From assembly GCF_013409595.1 (NCBI RefSeq), contig NZ_JACCBD010000001.1, positions 1,984,001 through 2,048,000 of the forward strand: DNA of 64,000 nucleotides. Direction: 5' to 3'. Of this stretch, positions 52,219 through 60,179 are shown piece after piece. This DNA is from Leucobacter aridicollis (GTDB taxonomy: Bacteria > Actinomycetota > Actinomycetes > Actinomycetales > Microbacteriaceae). Under the pieces are notes generated by a model. The model did no database searches. It saw only the letters and a list, made by a program, of their open reading frames with translations, and had not been told where the DNA came from. Position 1 is the first letter of the stretch, and every line of letters begins with the position of its first letter. The position numbers were made by a program, and so were the translations under genes.

Positions 52219-52923
52219 ATGAGCGAATCATCCAAGCCTCCCCTGTTCACCGACCAATACCGGCGCGAACTCTTCGAGCGTCGCGTGCTCGTGCTCGACG
52301 GCGAGCTCGACGACGATAACGGCGTGCTGCTCGCGAGCCAGCTCGTTTCGCTCTCCGCCGCCGATCCCGTCACCGACATCGCGCTGTGGATCCACTCGCC
52401 CGGTGGCTCCGTGCCCGCGATGCTGGCGATCCGTGACCTGATCCGGATCATTCCCAACGACGTATCGACGCTCGCGCTCGGGATCGCCTACAGCGCGGGC
52501 CAGTTCCTGCTGACCTCCGGGACCCGCGGCAAGCGCATGGCGCTGCCCCATTCCCGCATTCTCATGCACCAGGGATCGGCGGGGATCGGCGGTACGACGA
52601 TCGACGTCGAACTCCAGGCGGCCCACCTGCGGCACACACGCGACACCGTTCTCGGCCTCACAAGCGCGGACACTGGCCAGCCGCTCGACCGGGTCTTCGA
52701 GGACTCCCTTCACGACCACTGGTTCACCGCGACCGAGGGCGTCGAGTACGGGTTCATCGACGGCATCGTCGAGTCGTTCGACGCGATCATGCCGCACACC
52801 GCGGCGCAGGCAGGATTCACGACGGGTGCCAGCAGCGCCGCCGACGCAAATCCGCACAGGAACACAGCCACAGACACAGCCACAACCACAGCCACCGACC
52901 AGACGCAGGGGGACGCACGATGA
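52219..52923 (+). CDS. clpP: ClpP-like protease subunit with complete catalytic triad
   Basis: A 234-residue ClpP-family peptidase. The triad is present: Ser92 in IAYSAGQF, His117 in RILMHQ and Asp181 in YGFIDGI. IHSPGGSVPAMLAI is the oxyanion region. An atypical Ala/Thr/Asp tail of about 35 residues follows the fold. The start at 52219 (MSESSKPPLF) is preferred over an upstream in-frame ATG at 52198. The downstream clpP-like gene overlaps by 4 bp (ATGA). Two-gene clp operons in Actinobacteria (such as clpP3–clpP4) encode mixed rings. Confidence 0.92.
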   Translation: MSESSKPPLFTDQYRRELFERRVLVLDGELDDDNGVLLASQLVSLSAADPVTDIALWIHSPGGSVPAMLAIRDLIRIIPNDVSTLALGIAYSAGQFLLTSGTRGKRMALPHSRILMHQGSAGIGGTTIDVELQAAHLRHTRDTVLGLTSADTGQPLDRVFEDSLHDHWFTATEGVEYGFIDGIVESFDAIMPHTAAQAGFTTGASSAADANPHRNTATDTATTTATDQTQGDAR

Positions 52924-53513
52924 GCGAGACCTACACGATTCCGAGCGTCGTCTCACAGAGCCCGCGCGGCGATCGCATCATGGACGTCTACTCGCACCTC
53001 CTCAGCGAGCGGATCGTATACCTGGGCACGCCCATCGACGCGGGGGTTGCGAACGCGATCATCGCGCAGTTGCTGTATCTCGACGCGACGGGCGCCGACT
53101 CAGACATCAACGTGTACATCAACTGCGCTGGCGGCGACCCGAGCGCGATGCTCGCGATCTATGACACCATGCGTTACGTCAAGGCAAGCATCGCGACGAC
53201 GTGCGTGGGTCAGGCCGTTGGCGTGGGCGCGGTGCTCCTTGCCGCAGGGGCTGCGGGAAAGCGCATGGCGCTGCCGCACACCCGCGTGATTCTCCACCAG
53301 CCCAGCAACGAGGGCAGGCGCGGCACGATCCCCGACCTCATCCTGCAGGCGGACGAGGCCGTGCGGCTCCGCACCGACCTGGAATCTGTGCTCGCGGTGC
53401 ACACCGGGCAGCCTGTCGAGAAGCTGCGGCGGGACACCGATCACGACCGCGTCTTCACCGCCTCCGAAGCGCTTAACTACGGCCTCATCGATCACGTCAT
53501 CGTCGAGAAGTAG
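52920..53513 (+). CDS. clpP: ClpP-like subunit lacking the catalytic serine
   Basis: A 197-residue ClpP-family protein. His126 (RVILHQP) and Asp191 (YGLID) of the triad remain. The serine loop, GQAASMGA in active ClpP, reads GQAVGVGA, so Gly101 replaces the nucleophile. The oxyanion loop is also changed (INCAGGDPS for INSPGGVIT). It therefore should not cleave peptides by the normal mechanism. By analogy to plastid and cyanobacterial ClpR it may shape mixed rings with the upstream protein. It starts within the stop of the first gene. Confidence 0.93.
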   Translation: MSETYTIPSVVSQSPRGDRIMDVYSHLLSERIVYLGTPIDAGVANAIIAQLLYLDATGADSDINVYINCAGGDPSAMLAIYDTMRYVKASIATTCVGQAVGVGAVLLAAGAAGKRMALPHTRVILHQPSNEGRRGTIPDLILQADEAVRLRTDLESVLAVHTGQPVEKLRRDTDHDRVFTASEALNYGLIDHVIVEK

Positions 53514-53535
53514 CGGGGCGCGGACCCCGGCCAGG

Positions 53536-53961
53536 CTAGGCGGCGAGCGCGAGCGCCGCTCCGGGGCCGGCACCCGCGGCGGAGGGAGCGTCCGGGGCCG
53601 CCAAGCGCAGCACGGAAACAGCGGCGAGCGGATTACGCGCGGCGGGAACCGCGGTCAACGATCCGGATCGGAGTTCGCCAGCCCGCAGCTCGTCCGCGAC
53701 GGCGAGCGTGAGGTCGAGCAGCGTGACGTTGAGCGCGCCGGCGACGGCAGCGATCATCTCACTCGAGGGATCCTTGCTCCCGCGTTCCATCTCGGAAAGG
53801 TATTGGGGCGACACTCCAGCGCGCCGCGCGGTCTCCCCGAGGGTCTCGCCGCGGCGGTGGCGAATCTTGCGCAGCTCGGCCCCGAGCATGTGACGCCACA
53901 GCGGCAGCGGCTGAGCAGCCGGTCGATGCCCGGCGACGGTCGTGGGGGCGCTCTCGGTCAT
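53536..53961 (-). CDS. XRE-family regulator, ClgR/PopR-like
   Basis: A 141-residue regulator. LWRHMLGAELRKIRHRRGET followed by TARRAGVSPQYLSEMERGSK and DPSSEMIAAVAGAL matches the ClgR/PopR helix-turn-helix (about 25–80). In Streptomyces, PopR activates clpP3–clpP4 and is itself degraded by Clp. This gene is convergent with the two clpP-like genes and 22 bp from them, which fits the same role. The C-terminal third is Ala-rich and ends LALAA, a hydrophobic tail of the kind Clp proteases recognise. Confidence 0.88.
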   Translation of the reverse strand: MTESAPTTVAGHRPAAQPLPLWRHMLGAELRKIRHRRGETLGETARRAGVSPQYLSEMERGSKDPSSEMIAAVAGALNVTLLDLTLAVADELRAGELRSGSLTAVPAARNPLAAVSVLRLAAPDAPSAAGAGPGAALALAA

Positions 53962-54147
53962 ACCCGATCGTAAACACGAGCCCCGCTCGGCTCGAAGCTT
54001 CTCCGCTCAGAGCAGAATTCCTGCGGCTCGCGGATCGGCACGCGGATCGGCACGCCGGTCTCCCGGCGGCACCCAGCCCACTCCGGGCGCCACGGGCGCG
54101 TGTCGCTGACGATACCGCCGCGACTCGTCTCCTGGCAGACTGAGCGC

Positions 54148-54594
54148 ATGACACGCACGTTCACCGTCACGACCCGAGCCCGGGTGCCGCTCGAGGAGCT
54201 CTTCGACGCGTCCCTCAGTGTCGACGCCCATGTCGCCTCGATGTCCGCGAGCGGTGAGCGTGCGGTTGCGGGCGTCACGTCGGGCATCATGCGCCTCGGC
54301 GACAGCGTCACCTGGCGGGGACGCCACTTCGGGGTGTGGTTCACGATGACCTCGAAGATCACGGAACTTGAACGCCCGAACGTCTTCGTTGACGAGCAGC
54401 AGCGCGGCCCGTTTCGGCGGTTCCGCCACGAGCACCGATTCGAGCACGAGGACGGCGTCACCGTGATGCGCGACATCATCACCGTCGCCTCCCCCGTGTT
54501 CGGGCAGCTCGCCGAGCGCCTCGTGCTCGTGCCGTATCTGCGCACACTCATTCGCGAACGCGGCGAGCATCTCGTTCGAAGCCTCGGAGGTTAG
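54148..54594 (+). CDS. SRPBCC-family protein
   Basis: A 148-residue START/Bet v1-like fold protein. TFTVTTRARVPLEELFDASL (about 3–22) is the first strand and helices, SVTWRGRHFGVWFTMTSKI the central sheet, and RFEHEDGVTVMRDIITVASP the later strands. Members bind hydrophobic ligands. I chose the ATG at 54148 over one at 54100. No partner gene is evident; the function is unknown. Confidence 0.82.
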   Translation: MTRTFTVTTRARVPLEELFDASLSVDAHVASMSASGERAVAGVTSGIMRLGDSVTWRGRHFGVWFTMTSKITELERPNVFVDEQQRGPFRRFRHEHRFEHEDGVTVMRDIITVASPVFGQLAERLVLVPYLRTLIRERGEHLVRSLGG

Positions 54595-54645
54595 CGCCCC
54601 GCTCACCCGCCTCACACGTGCGCCCCGAGCGAACAGGTCACGATT

Positions 54646-54665
54646 TTTTGGACACATGTCTAAAA
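54646..54665. promoter_or_regulatory. TetR operator candidate
   Basis: TTTTGGACACATGTCTAAAA is an inverted repeat with 9 of 10 pairs matching (centre CA/TG). It begins 39 bp before the TetR start and covers TTGGAC, the likely -35 of the -10 TAGACT at 54673–54678. Confidence 0.6.
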
Positions 54666-54672
54666 TATCGCC

Positions 54673-54678
54673 TAGACT
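54673..54678 (+). promoter_or_regulatory. -10 element of a leaderless TetR promoter
   Basis: TAGACT lies 6 bp before the GTG at 54685. TTGGAC at 54648–54653 is a reasonable -35 with a 19-bp spacer. Confidence 0.5.
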
Positions 54679-54684
54679 CAAATC

Positions 54685-55365
54685 GTGCCCCATCCGACGC
54701 CCCCGCCTACTCCGCCCCGAGACACTGATGCGGCCACGCCCGGATCCCCGATCCTCCGTGCACCCGACCCGCGCACAGCGCGCACCCGGGCCGCAATTGT
54801 CACCGGGTACAGCAAGCTCCTCCGCGAGGGCAACTGCGACGCGAGCGTGCGTGAGGTCGTCGCCGAGGCTGGCATCAGCCGCGCGTCCTTCTACACCCAC
54901 TTCAGCTCGGTCGATGAGGTCGCGCTGATCCTGATCAGGGACATGTTTGTCGGCCTCGCCGATACTCACCTCGCCGAGCACATCAGGCTCGGCGGACGCA
55001 CGAACGAGTCAGTCCGTGGCGGCCAAGAGCGCCTCGCGGACGCGTTCTGGCAGCACCGCGACACCCTGCGTCCGCTCATGGAGGGCGGCCAGGCCTCCGC
55101 TGCGTACATCGAGATCGTCCGAGCGTTCTCCGCGACCATCGAGCAGCTCCTCGGACACGAGCCCGAACGAATGCCAGCAGGGATCGACCCATACGTCGCG
55201 TCTGTCGCGATCGCGAACACGCTCGTCGGCCTCCTGACCGCATGGGTGACGGGCTCGATCGAGACGGACCGCGACACGATCGTGACCCACCTCATTGCGA
55301 TGCTCCCCGCGTGGGTGTCGCAGCCAGACTCCCCCGCTCCTCATCCACGAGGCGGGGAGAACTGA
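54685..55365 (+). CDS. TetR/AcrR-family regulator
   Basis: A 226-residue regulator with a Pro-rich N-terminal extension of about 25 residues, then a helix-turn-helix (VREVVAEAGISRASFYTHFS, about 55–74). The C-terminal region is the all-helical ligand domain. The GTG start at 54685 lacks a Shine–Dalgarno sequence but has a -10 element 6 bp upstream. A palindrome at 54646 suggests self-repression. It precedes the alcohol dehydrogenase gene by 45 bp and probably controls it. Confidence 0.92.
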   Translation: MPHPTPPPTPPRDTDAATPGSPILRAPDPRTARTRAAIVTGYSKLLREGNCDASVREVVAEAGISRASFYTHFSSVDEVALILIRDMFVGLADTHLAEHIRLGGRTNESVRGGQERLADAFWQHRDTLRPLMEGGQASAAYIEIVRAFSATIEQLLGHEPERMPAGIDPYVASVAIANTLVGLLTAWVTGSIETDRDTIVTHLIAMLPAWVSQPDSPAPHPRGGEN

Positions 55366-55410
55366 CGTGCGCAAACCCGCGCACGCCGCACTACTAGGAA
55401 AGGTGTGACC

Positions 55411-56508
55411 ATGAAGGCTTCGGTAACCACCGGCGTCGGCAACGGTTTCAAGACTGCGGACATTGAACTGGCTGAGCCCATCGGCCGCGAGGTACTTGTT
55501 GAGGTCAAGGCCTCGGGCCTGTGCGCGTCGGACGTGCACATCGAGCAGGGCGCGTCGCCAAGCGCAGTGTTCCCCGCGGTGCTCGGGCACGAAATCTCGG
55601 GCGTCGTCTCGGCGGTCGGGCCCGGCGTCACGACCATCGCTGTCGGTGACCACGTCGTCGCGAGCCTCATCCAGTTCTGTGGCGCGTGCGTCGATTGCCT
55701 GTCTGGGCGCACCTATGCATGCACGCATCCAGAGGCAACAATGCGCAGCGCGGACGAGCCCGCCCGCATGACGACCGAAGCGGGCGAGCCGCTCATGCAA
55801 CTGCTCGGCATCGGTGGCTTCACCGAGCGTACGCTGATTCACGAGAACCAGCTCGCCGTGGTGAACAAGGAGATCCCGTTCCCACAAGCCGCAGTCCTTG
55901 GCTGCGCGGTCTCGACCGGCGCCGGCGCAGCAATCAACACCGCCGGCGTAAAGGTCGGCGACTCTGTCGCAGTCATCGGCACCGGCGGCGTGGGACTGAA
56001 TGCGATCTCCGGCGCGCTCCTCGCTGGCGCGACGACGATCATCGCGATCGACATCAGCGACGAGAAGCTCGCCGTCGCGAAGCGCTTCGGAGCAACGCAC
56101 GTCATCAACTCGTCGCAGGTCGACCCCGTTGCCGAGGTCGTACGCATCACGCAGGGCGGCGTCGACCACTCGTTCGAGATCATCGGACTCCCGGCGACGC
56201 AGAAGCAGGCGGTCGACATGCGCGGCGTGCTCGGCACCGCGTACTTCATTGGCATTGCCCGCCACGGCACCTCGCTCGAGCTCACGACGGACGCGACGTC
56301 GCTCAGCGGCCAGGCCGGCGTTCGCACGGTGAAGATGGGCTCGACGAACCTCAAGCGCGACATTCCAATGTACGCCGACATGTACGTGCAGGGCCGCCTG
56401 AACCTCGACGATCTCATCTCGCAGGAGATCTCGATCGATCAGGTCGAAGAGGGCTACGAGGCGCTCAAGCGCGGCGAGGTCATACGCAGCGTCATCACGT
56501 CGTTCTAA
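55411..56508 (+). CDS. zinc-dependent alcohol dehydrogenase, class-III-like
   Basis: A 365-residue medium-chain dehydrogenase. GLCASDVHI and VLGHEISGVVSAVG bear catalytic zinc ligands, CGACVDCLSGRTYAC the four structural-zinc Cys, and VAVIGTGGVGLNAISGALLA the NAD motif. This group includes mycothiol-dependent formaldehyde dehydrogenase and aryl- or short-chain alcohol dehydrogenases. AGGAAAGG ends 7 nt before the ATG at 55411. It follows the TetR gene, and a strong terminator follows. Confidence 0.93.
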   Translation: MKASVTTGVGNGFKTADIELAEPIGREVLVEVKASGLCASDVHIEQGASPSAVFPAVLGHEISGVVSAVGPGVTTIAVGDHVVASLIQFCGACVDCLSGRTYACTHPEATMRSADEPARMTTEAGEPLMQLLGIGGFTERTLIHENQLAVVNKEIPFPQAAVLGCAVSTGAGAAINTAGVKVGDSVAVIGTGGVGLNAISGALLAGATTIIAIDISDEKLAVAKRFGATHVINSSQVDPVAEVVRITQGGVDHSFEIIGLPATQKQAVDMRGVLGTAYFIGIARHGTSLELTTDATSLSGQAGVRTVKMGSTNLKRDIPMYADMYVQGRLNLDDLISQEISIDQVEEGYEALKRGEVIRSVITSF

Positions 56509-56524
56509 TCCGGACGCATAGACC

Positions 56525-56569
56525 GCCCGGACGGCGCGAGGGCCAATCTCCCCCGCGCGCCGTCCGGGC
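56525..56569 (+). terminator. hairpin terminator after the alcohol dehydrogenase gene
   Basis: A perfect 14-bp stem (56525–56538 with 56556–56569, arm GCCCGGACGGCGCG) with a 17-nt loop, 17 bp after the stop. Confidence 0.8.
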
Positions 56570-56654
56570 TCCGCCCCGTCGCGCAACCGTCACCCAGCGA
56601 CACCAGGGCGACCCGTCGCGACAACGCGCCCCTCGCACCGCTACTGTATGAGGC

Positions 56655-57422
56655 ATGGCGCACGCAGATCACACGTTCGAGCACGGCGGCTACACGATGA
56701 AGTTCTCGAGCTACCCGGGCCCCACTTCCCGCACGTTCGTGCTCATTCACGGCATCGGCATGGGCCGCATCGTGTTCGACGAGGTCGCGGAGGTACTCAC
56801 GGCGCAGGGCGGCGTGCTCGTGCCGGACCTGCCCGGCTTCGGCGATTCCCCCGAGCCCGGGACCAAGGCCACGATCCAGGACAACGCCGAGCTCATCGAG
56901 CGCTTCATCGCGAGCCAGGCGACCGGCGATGTCACGCTCGTCGGCCACTCCATGGGCACCCAGATCGTGGCCGAGATCGCGCGGCAGTTTCCCGACAGCA
57001 TCGACACGCTCGTACTCATCGCCCCAACGATCAACAGGCACGAGCGCAGCGCCACCAAGCAGGCCGCACGCATGGTCCAGGATCTCTACGGCGAGTCTCC
57101 CAAGGTACTCGTCGAGGGCGTCGTCGAGTACGCGAAGACCAGCCCGCTGTGGTTCGCAAACAAGTTGCGCCTCATGCTCGACCACCGCATCGAGGACGTC
57201 TGCCCGCACATCGCCACGCCCACGCTCGTCATGCGAGGCGAAACCGATCACGTGTGCCCGCGCGACTGGGTGCAGGAAGTCGCGGCCGCGCTCCCCGATG
57301 CAGAGTACGAGGAGATTCCGGATCGCGGACATGAGGCCGTCATCAAGAGCCCGGAACCGGTGGCATCCATGATTCTCGAGTTTGTTGCTCGTCGCGCGCA
57401 CCGCCGCCAGCAAACTAGTTAA
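56655..57422 (+). CDS. alpha/beta hydrolase
   Basis: A 255-residue alpha/beta hydrolase. FVLIHGIGMGRIVFDEVAEV starts the core; the nucleophile elbow is LVGHSMGTQI (Ser near 97); the acid is in MRGETDHVCPRDW and the His in PDRGHEAVIKSP. Members act on esters, lactones or haloalkanes. The MarR gene begins 22 bp after its stop, and the two could share control. Confidence 0.9.
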   Translation: MAHADHTFEHGGYTMKFSSYPGPTSRTFVLIHGIGMGRIVFDEVAEVLTAQGGVLVPDLPGFGDSPEPGTKATIQDNAELIERFIASQATGDVTLVGHSMGTQIVAEIARQFPDSIDTLVLIAPTINRHERSATKQAARMVQDLYGESPKVLVEGVVEYAKTSPLWFANKLRLMLDHRIEDVCPHIATPTLVMRGETDHVCPRDWVQEVAAALPDAEYEEIPDRGHEAVIKSPEPVASMILEFVARRAHRRQQTS

Positions 57423-57444
57423 CCGCCTAATAGTATGGTCCTTA

Positions 57445-57981
57445 ATGAACTCTCTTCTGGACCACAAGCACACCCTGCTCCTCGAGCACGCTGGACTCAG
57501 CGACGCACGCGGCAGCAGCGCCGACGGCAACATCGCAGGCGGCAACAACGCCGAGCTCGTCATGGCGCTGCTGCACACCGCATCGCGCATCGACAGGGCC
57601 TGCGCGGCGCAGCTCGCCGCGTTCGAGCTCACCGAGGGGCGCCTCAGCGTCCTACTCGTCACCGCACGCCACCCGGGGGCGACCCCAGCGTTCATCGCCG
57701 ACTCCCTCGGGGTCACGCGGGCGGCCGTCACGAGCCTCCTCGACGGCCTCGAGCGGCAGGCATACATTATGCGGCGCAGCAGTGCGAGCGACCGCCGATC
57801 CTCATCGATCGAACTCACCCAATCAGGATCCGCGGCCCTCGAGCGCATCGCCCCGCTCTACGGCGACTGGCTCACCGCACTCTCGCGCGGCATCGCCCCG
57901 ACGGACGCCCGGGCGACGCTCGCCGCGCTCGACGCGCTCCACCGAAACCTCGACGCACTCGACGCCGAGGGTGCTCGGTGA
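57445..57981 (+). CDS. MarR-family regulator
   Basis: A 178-residue winged-helix regulator. The DNA-binding helices lie in PAFIADSLGVTRAAVTSLLD, and the wing in ERQAYIMRRSSASDRRSSSI. The N-terminal 35 residues, Gly/Asn-rich (DGNIAGGNNAEL), are not typical. A -10 TAGTAT (57431–57436) lies 8 bp before the ATG, inside AT-rich sequence with AACTAGTT upstream. The AlkC-like gene overlaps it by 4 bp (GTGA). Confidence 0.9.
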   Translation: MNSLLDHKHTLLLEHAGLSDARGSSADGNIAGGNNAELVMALLHTASRIDRACAAQLAAFELTEGRLSVLLVTARHPGATPAFIADSLGVTRAAVTSLLDGLERQAYIMRRSSASDRRSSSIELTQSGSAALERIAPLYGDWLTALSRGIAPTDARATLAALDALHRNLDALDAEGAR

Positions 57982-58784
57982 CGCGCGGAGGCGCCCCGCG
58001 CGGGGCGACAAGGATGGCCGACGTCACCGCCGAGCATCTCGCGGCGCTCAACGCGGGAGCGGCCGAGGCACGCACGCTCACCGAGGCGCTCGCGATCGAT
58101 CACGCAGCGCTGCTCGCCGCTACGCTGCCCGACGCAGACCCGGCGCTGCGGTCGGCAGTGGCGGACGCGCAGCCGCTCGGGATCCTCAAGCGCATGGCGG
58201 CGATCGGCGCCGCCCTCGAGACACACCTCACTGCGCGCGAGCTTGCGGCGCTGAGCGAACACCGCTCGGACACCGTGCGCGGCTGGTGGTGCTTTGCCAT
58301 CGCCGCGCGTCGCGACACATCCCACGCGGAGCTTGTCGCCGCGGCGCTCCCCCGCGTCGACGATGCCCTGTTCACTGTGCGCGAGTGGGTCTGGATGGCG
58401 CTCCGCCCCCGACTCGTCGAAGACCTCGGCGGCGCGATCGAGCTGCTCACCCCGCTGACGGTGGACGCGCGGCCGAACGTCAGGCGATTCGCGAGCGAGG
58501 CGCTCAGGCCCCGCGGCGTGTGGGCGACGCACATCGCACTCCTCAAACGTCACCCGGAGCTCGGGGAGCCGCTACTCGAGCCGCTCCGAGCGGATCCCGA
58601 GCCATACGTCCAGGACTCCGTCGCGAACTGGATCAACGACGCCTCGAAGACGGCGCCGGACTGGGCCCGAAGCCTGTGCGGCAGGTGGCTCGCAGAGAGC
58701 GATGTCCCTGAGACCAGGCGCATCGTCTCACGCGCCCTCCGGACCGTGGGTGCGTCAGGCACACACGCAGACGCGAAGCCGTAG
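57978..58784 (+). CDS. AlkC-like DNA alkylation repair protein
   Basis: A protein of up to 268 residues built of HEAT-like helices. RPNVRRFASEALRPRG, YVQDSVANWINDASKTAP and TRRIVSRALRT match the AlkC/AlkD family of 3-methyladenine glycosylases; PYVQDSVANWINDAS is the most telling. The GTG at 57978 overlaps the MarR stop; an ATG at 58014 has a Shine–Dalgarno-like AAGG too close to count. Alkylation repair is inferred from the family. Confidence 0.82.
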   Translation: MTRGGAPRGATRMADVTAEHLAALNAGAAEARTLTEALAIDHAALLAATLPDADPALRSAVADAQPLGILKRMAAIGAALETHLTARELAALSEHRSDTVRGWWCFAIAARRDTSHAELVAAALPRVDDALFTVREWVWMALRPRLVEDLGGAIELLTPLTVDARPNVRRFASEALRPRGVWATHIALLKRHPELGEPLLEPLRADPEPYVQDSVANWINDASKTAPDWARSLCGRWLAESDVPETRRIVSRALRTVGASGTHADAKP

Positions 58785-58832
58785 CTACGGGGTAGGCTTG
58801 AATCACCCGAGCGCGAATTGGAGGTGCGACAC

Positions 58833-59168
58833 ATGCTGCTTTCTCTGTGGATGATGACGCAGTTCGCGCTCCTCACAGCTGTCGTCGCGTTCGGCGCAGC
58901 CGGGCCGCAGTCGCCCGTGCAGGTCGCGCTTGTCGGCGCCGCCGGCCTCCTCGCACTCGCGCCGATCATGACAGTGTTCCTGCGTGCGCGCCGGCCGGCG
59001 GTTGTGGTTCCCTCCCTGGCCCCGGCGCCGCGTTCTCGGGCGGCCTCGTTCCGCACGTTCCGCGTCGCGGCAGACCCGGGAACCCCGGGCTCGGCGCTGG
59101 CACGCGCCCCGTCGCACGTCGTCCACTCTTCGGACGAACGTCGCACTCGCACCACCCGCACTGCCTGA
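58833..59168 (+). CDS. DUF6412-like small membrane protein
   Basis: A 111-residue protein with two helices (LSLWMMTQFALLTAVVAFGA and VALVGAAGLLALAPIMTVFL) and a long polar, Arg/Ser-rich tail. GGAGGT ends 7 nt before the ATG at 58833. Proteins of DUF6412 are commonly beside the same YidC-type gene that follows. The family name is my recollection. Function unknown. Confidence 0.72.
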   Translation: MLLSLWMMTQFALLTAVVAFGAAGPQSPVQVALVGAAGLLALAPIMTVFLRARRPAVVVPSLAPAPRSRAASFRTFRVAADPGTPGSALARAPSHVVHSSDERRTRTTRTA

Positions 59169-59253
59169 CAGGTGCGGGCCAAGCGCCACACGCGCGGCAC
59201 GTTCGTCTCGAAGGGTCTCCCGACCCCGTACGACGACTTGAAACGAGCCACCC

Positions 59254-59379
59254 ATGACGACCCCGCACACGCGACCCCGAACGCTGGCGGCACCACTGCT
59301 GCCCGCCACGACCGTTGCCCCCGACGCGAAGCACCGCCTCGCGGGCGCCGCTAGCTTCCACGCAGGAGGCGCGCGATGA
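59254..59379 (+). CDS. 41-residue frame coupled to yidC
   Basis: A short frame starting MTTPHTRPRTLAAPLLPATT whose stop overlaps the yidC ATG (ATGA). It is not clearly a real protein: the composition is simple and there is no strong Shine–Dalgarno sequence before it. AGGAGG inside its 3' end serves yidC. It could act only in translational coupling. Confidence 0.35.
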   Translation: MTTPHTRPRTLAAPLLPATTVAPDAKHRLAGAASFHAGGAR

Positions 59380-60179
59380 ACATCTACGAGTTTCTGCCCA
59401 TCAAACTGCTCATCCGCGGCGCCTACTGGCTCGTCACCACGCTGAGCGACCTCATCGAACCACTCGCTGGTGCACAGAGCGCCGCGATCGCGATCATCCT
59501 GCTCACCCTCGCGGTGCGGCTCGTGCTTATCCCCGTCGGCCGGTCGCAGGTGAAGGCGACCGTCGCCCGCCAGCGGATCGCGCCAAAGCTCGCCGAGTTG
59601 CAGCGCAAGTACAAGAACCCGGAGGTGCTCCAGCGGAAGACCATGGAGCTCTACGCGAGCGAGAAGGCGTCGCCCTTCGCGGGGTGCCTGCCCGTGCTCG
59701 CGCAGACCCCGGTGCTTATGGCCGTCTACGGGCTGTTCATCCTGCCCGAGATCGACGGCCACCCGAACGAGCTGCTCACGAAGACGTTCCTTGGCATCCC
59801 GCTCGACGCGGGGTTGGCCGCGCGGGTGGGGACCGGAACCGTGACCCTCACGCACGTCATCGTCGGCCTAGCGATTATCGTGCTCATCGGGGCGGTGACG
59901 CAGACCTCCCGGAAGCTCCTCACACCGCCGGCCCCCGAGCCTGCGGCCAAGCCCGCCAATCTCCCCGTGGGCATGCCGGACCTGAGCGGCATGACGAAGA
60001 TGATGAGCTTCGTGCCGTTCATCACCGTCGTAATCGCGGCGATCGTGCCGCTCGCTGCCGCCCTGTACCTCGCGACGACAACGACGTGGACGCTGTTCGA
60101 ACGGCTCATCCTCGGGAAGATCTATGGCACCCTCCCGAGCGCACAGCGCAGGGCCGCGGAGGGTGGCAAGACGGCCTGA
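59376..60179 (+). CDS. yidC: YidC/Oxa1-family membrane protein insertase
   Basis: A 267-residue insertase with five helices. The hydrophilic groove Arg lies in LLTLAVRLVLIPVGRSQVKA; then come PKLAELQRKYKNPEVLQRKT (cytoplasmic hairpin) and FAGCLPVLAQTPVLMAVYGL. The N-terminal periplasmic domain and the long basic C-terminal tail of the main YidC are absent. It is not next to rpmH–rnpA, so this is a second, accessory-type YidC. AGGAGG lies 6 nt before the ATG. The DUF6412-like gene precedes it. Confidence 0.92.
   Translation: MNIYEFLPIKLLIRGAYWLVTTLSDLIEPLAGAQSAAIAIILLTLAVRLVLIPVGRSQVKATVARQRIAPKLAELQRKYKNPEVLQRKTMELYASEKASPFAGCLPVLAQTPVLMAVYGLFILPEIDGHPNELLTKTFLGIPLDAGLAARVGTGTVTLTHVIVGLAIIVLIGAVTQTSRKLLTPPAPEPAAKPANLPVGMPDLSGMTKMMSFVPFITVVIAAIVPLAAALYLATTTTWTLFERLILGKIYGTLPSAQRRAAEGGKTA

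Noticed and set aside
55009..56586. 525-codon minus-strand frame opposite the TetR and alcohol dehydrogenase genes
   Set aside because: It spans two real genes and a promoter; no domain is recognisable. The frame 56505–57848 opposite the hydrolase was rejected for the same reason.
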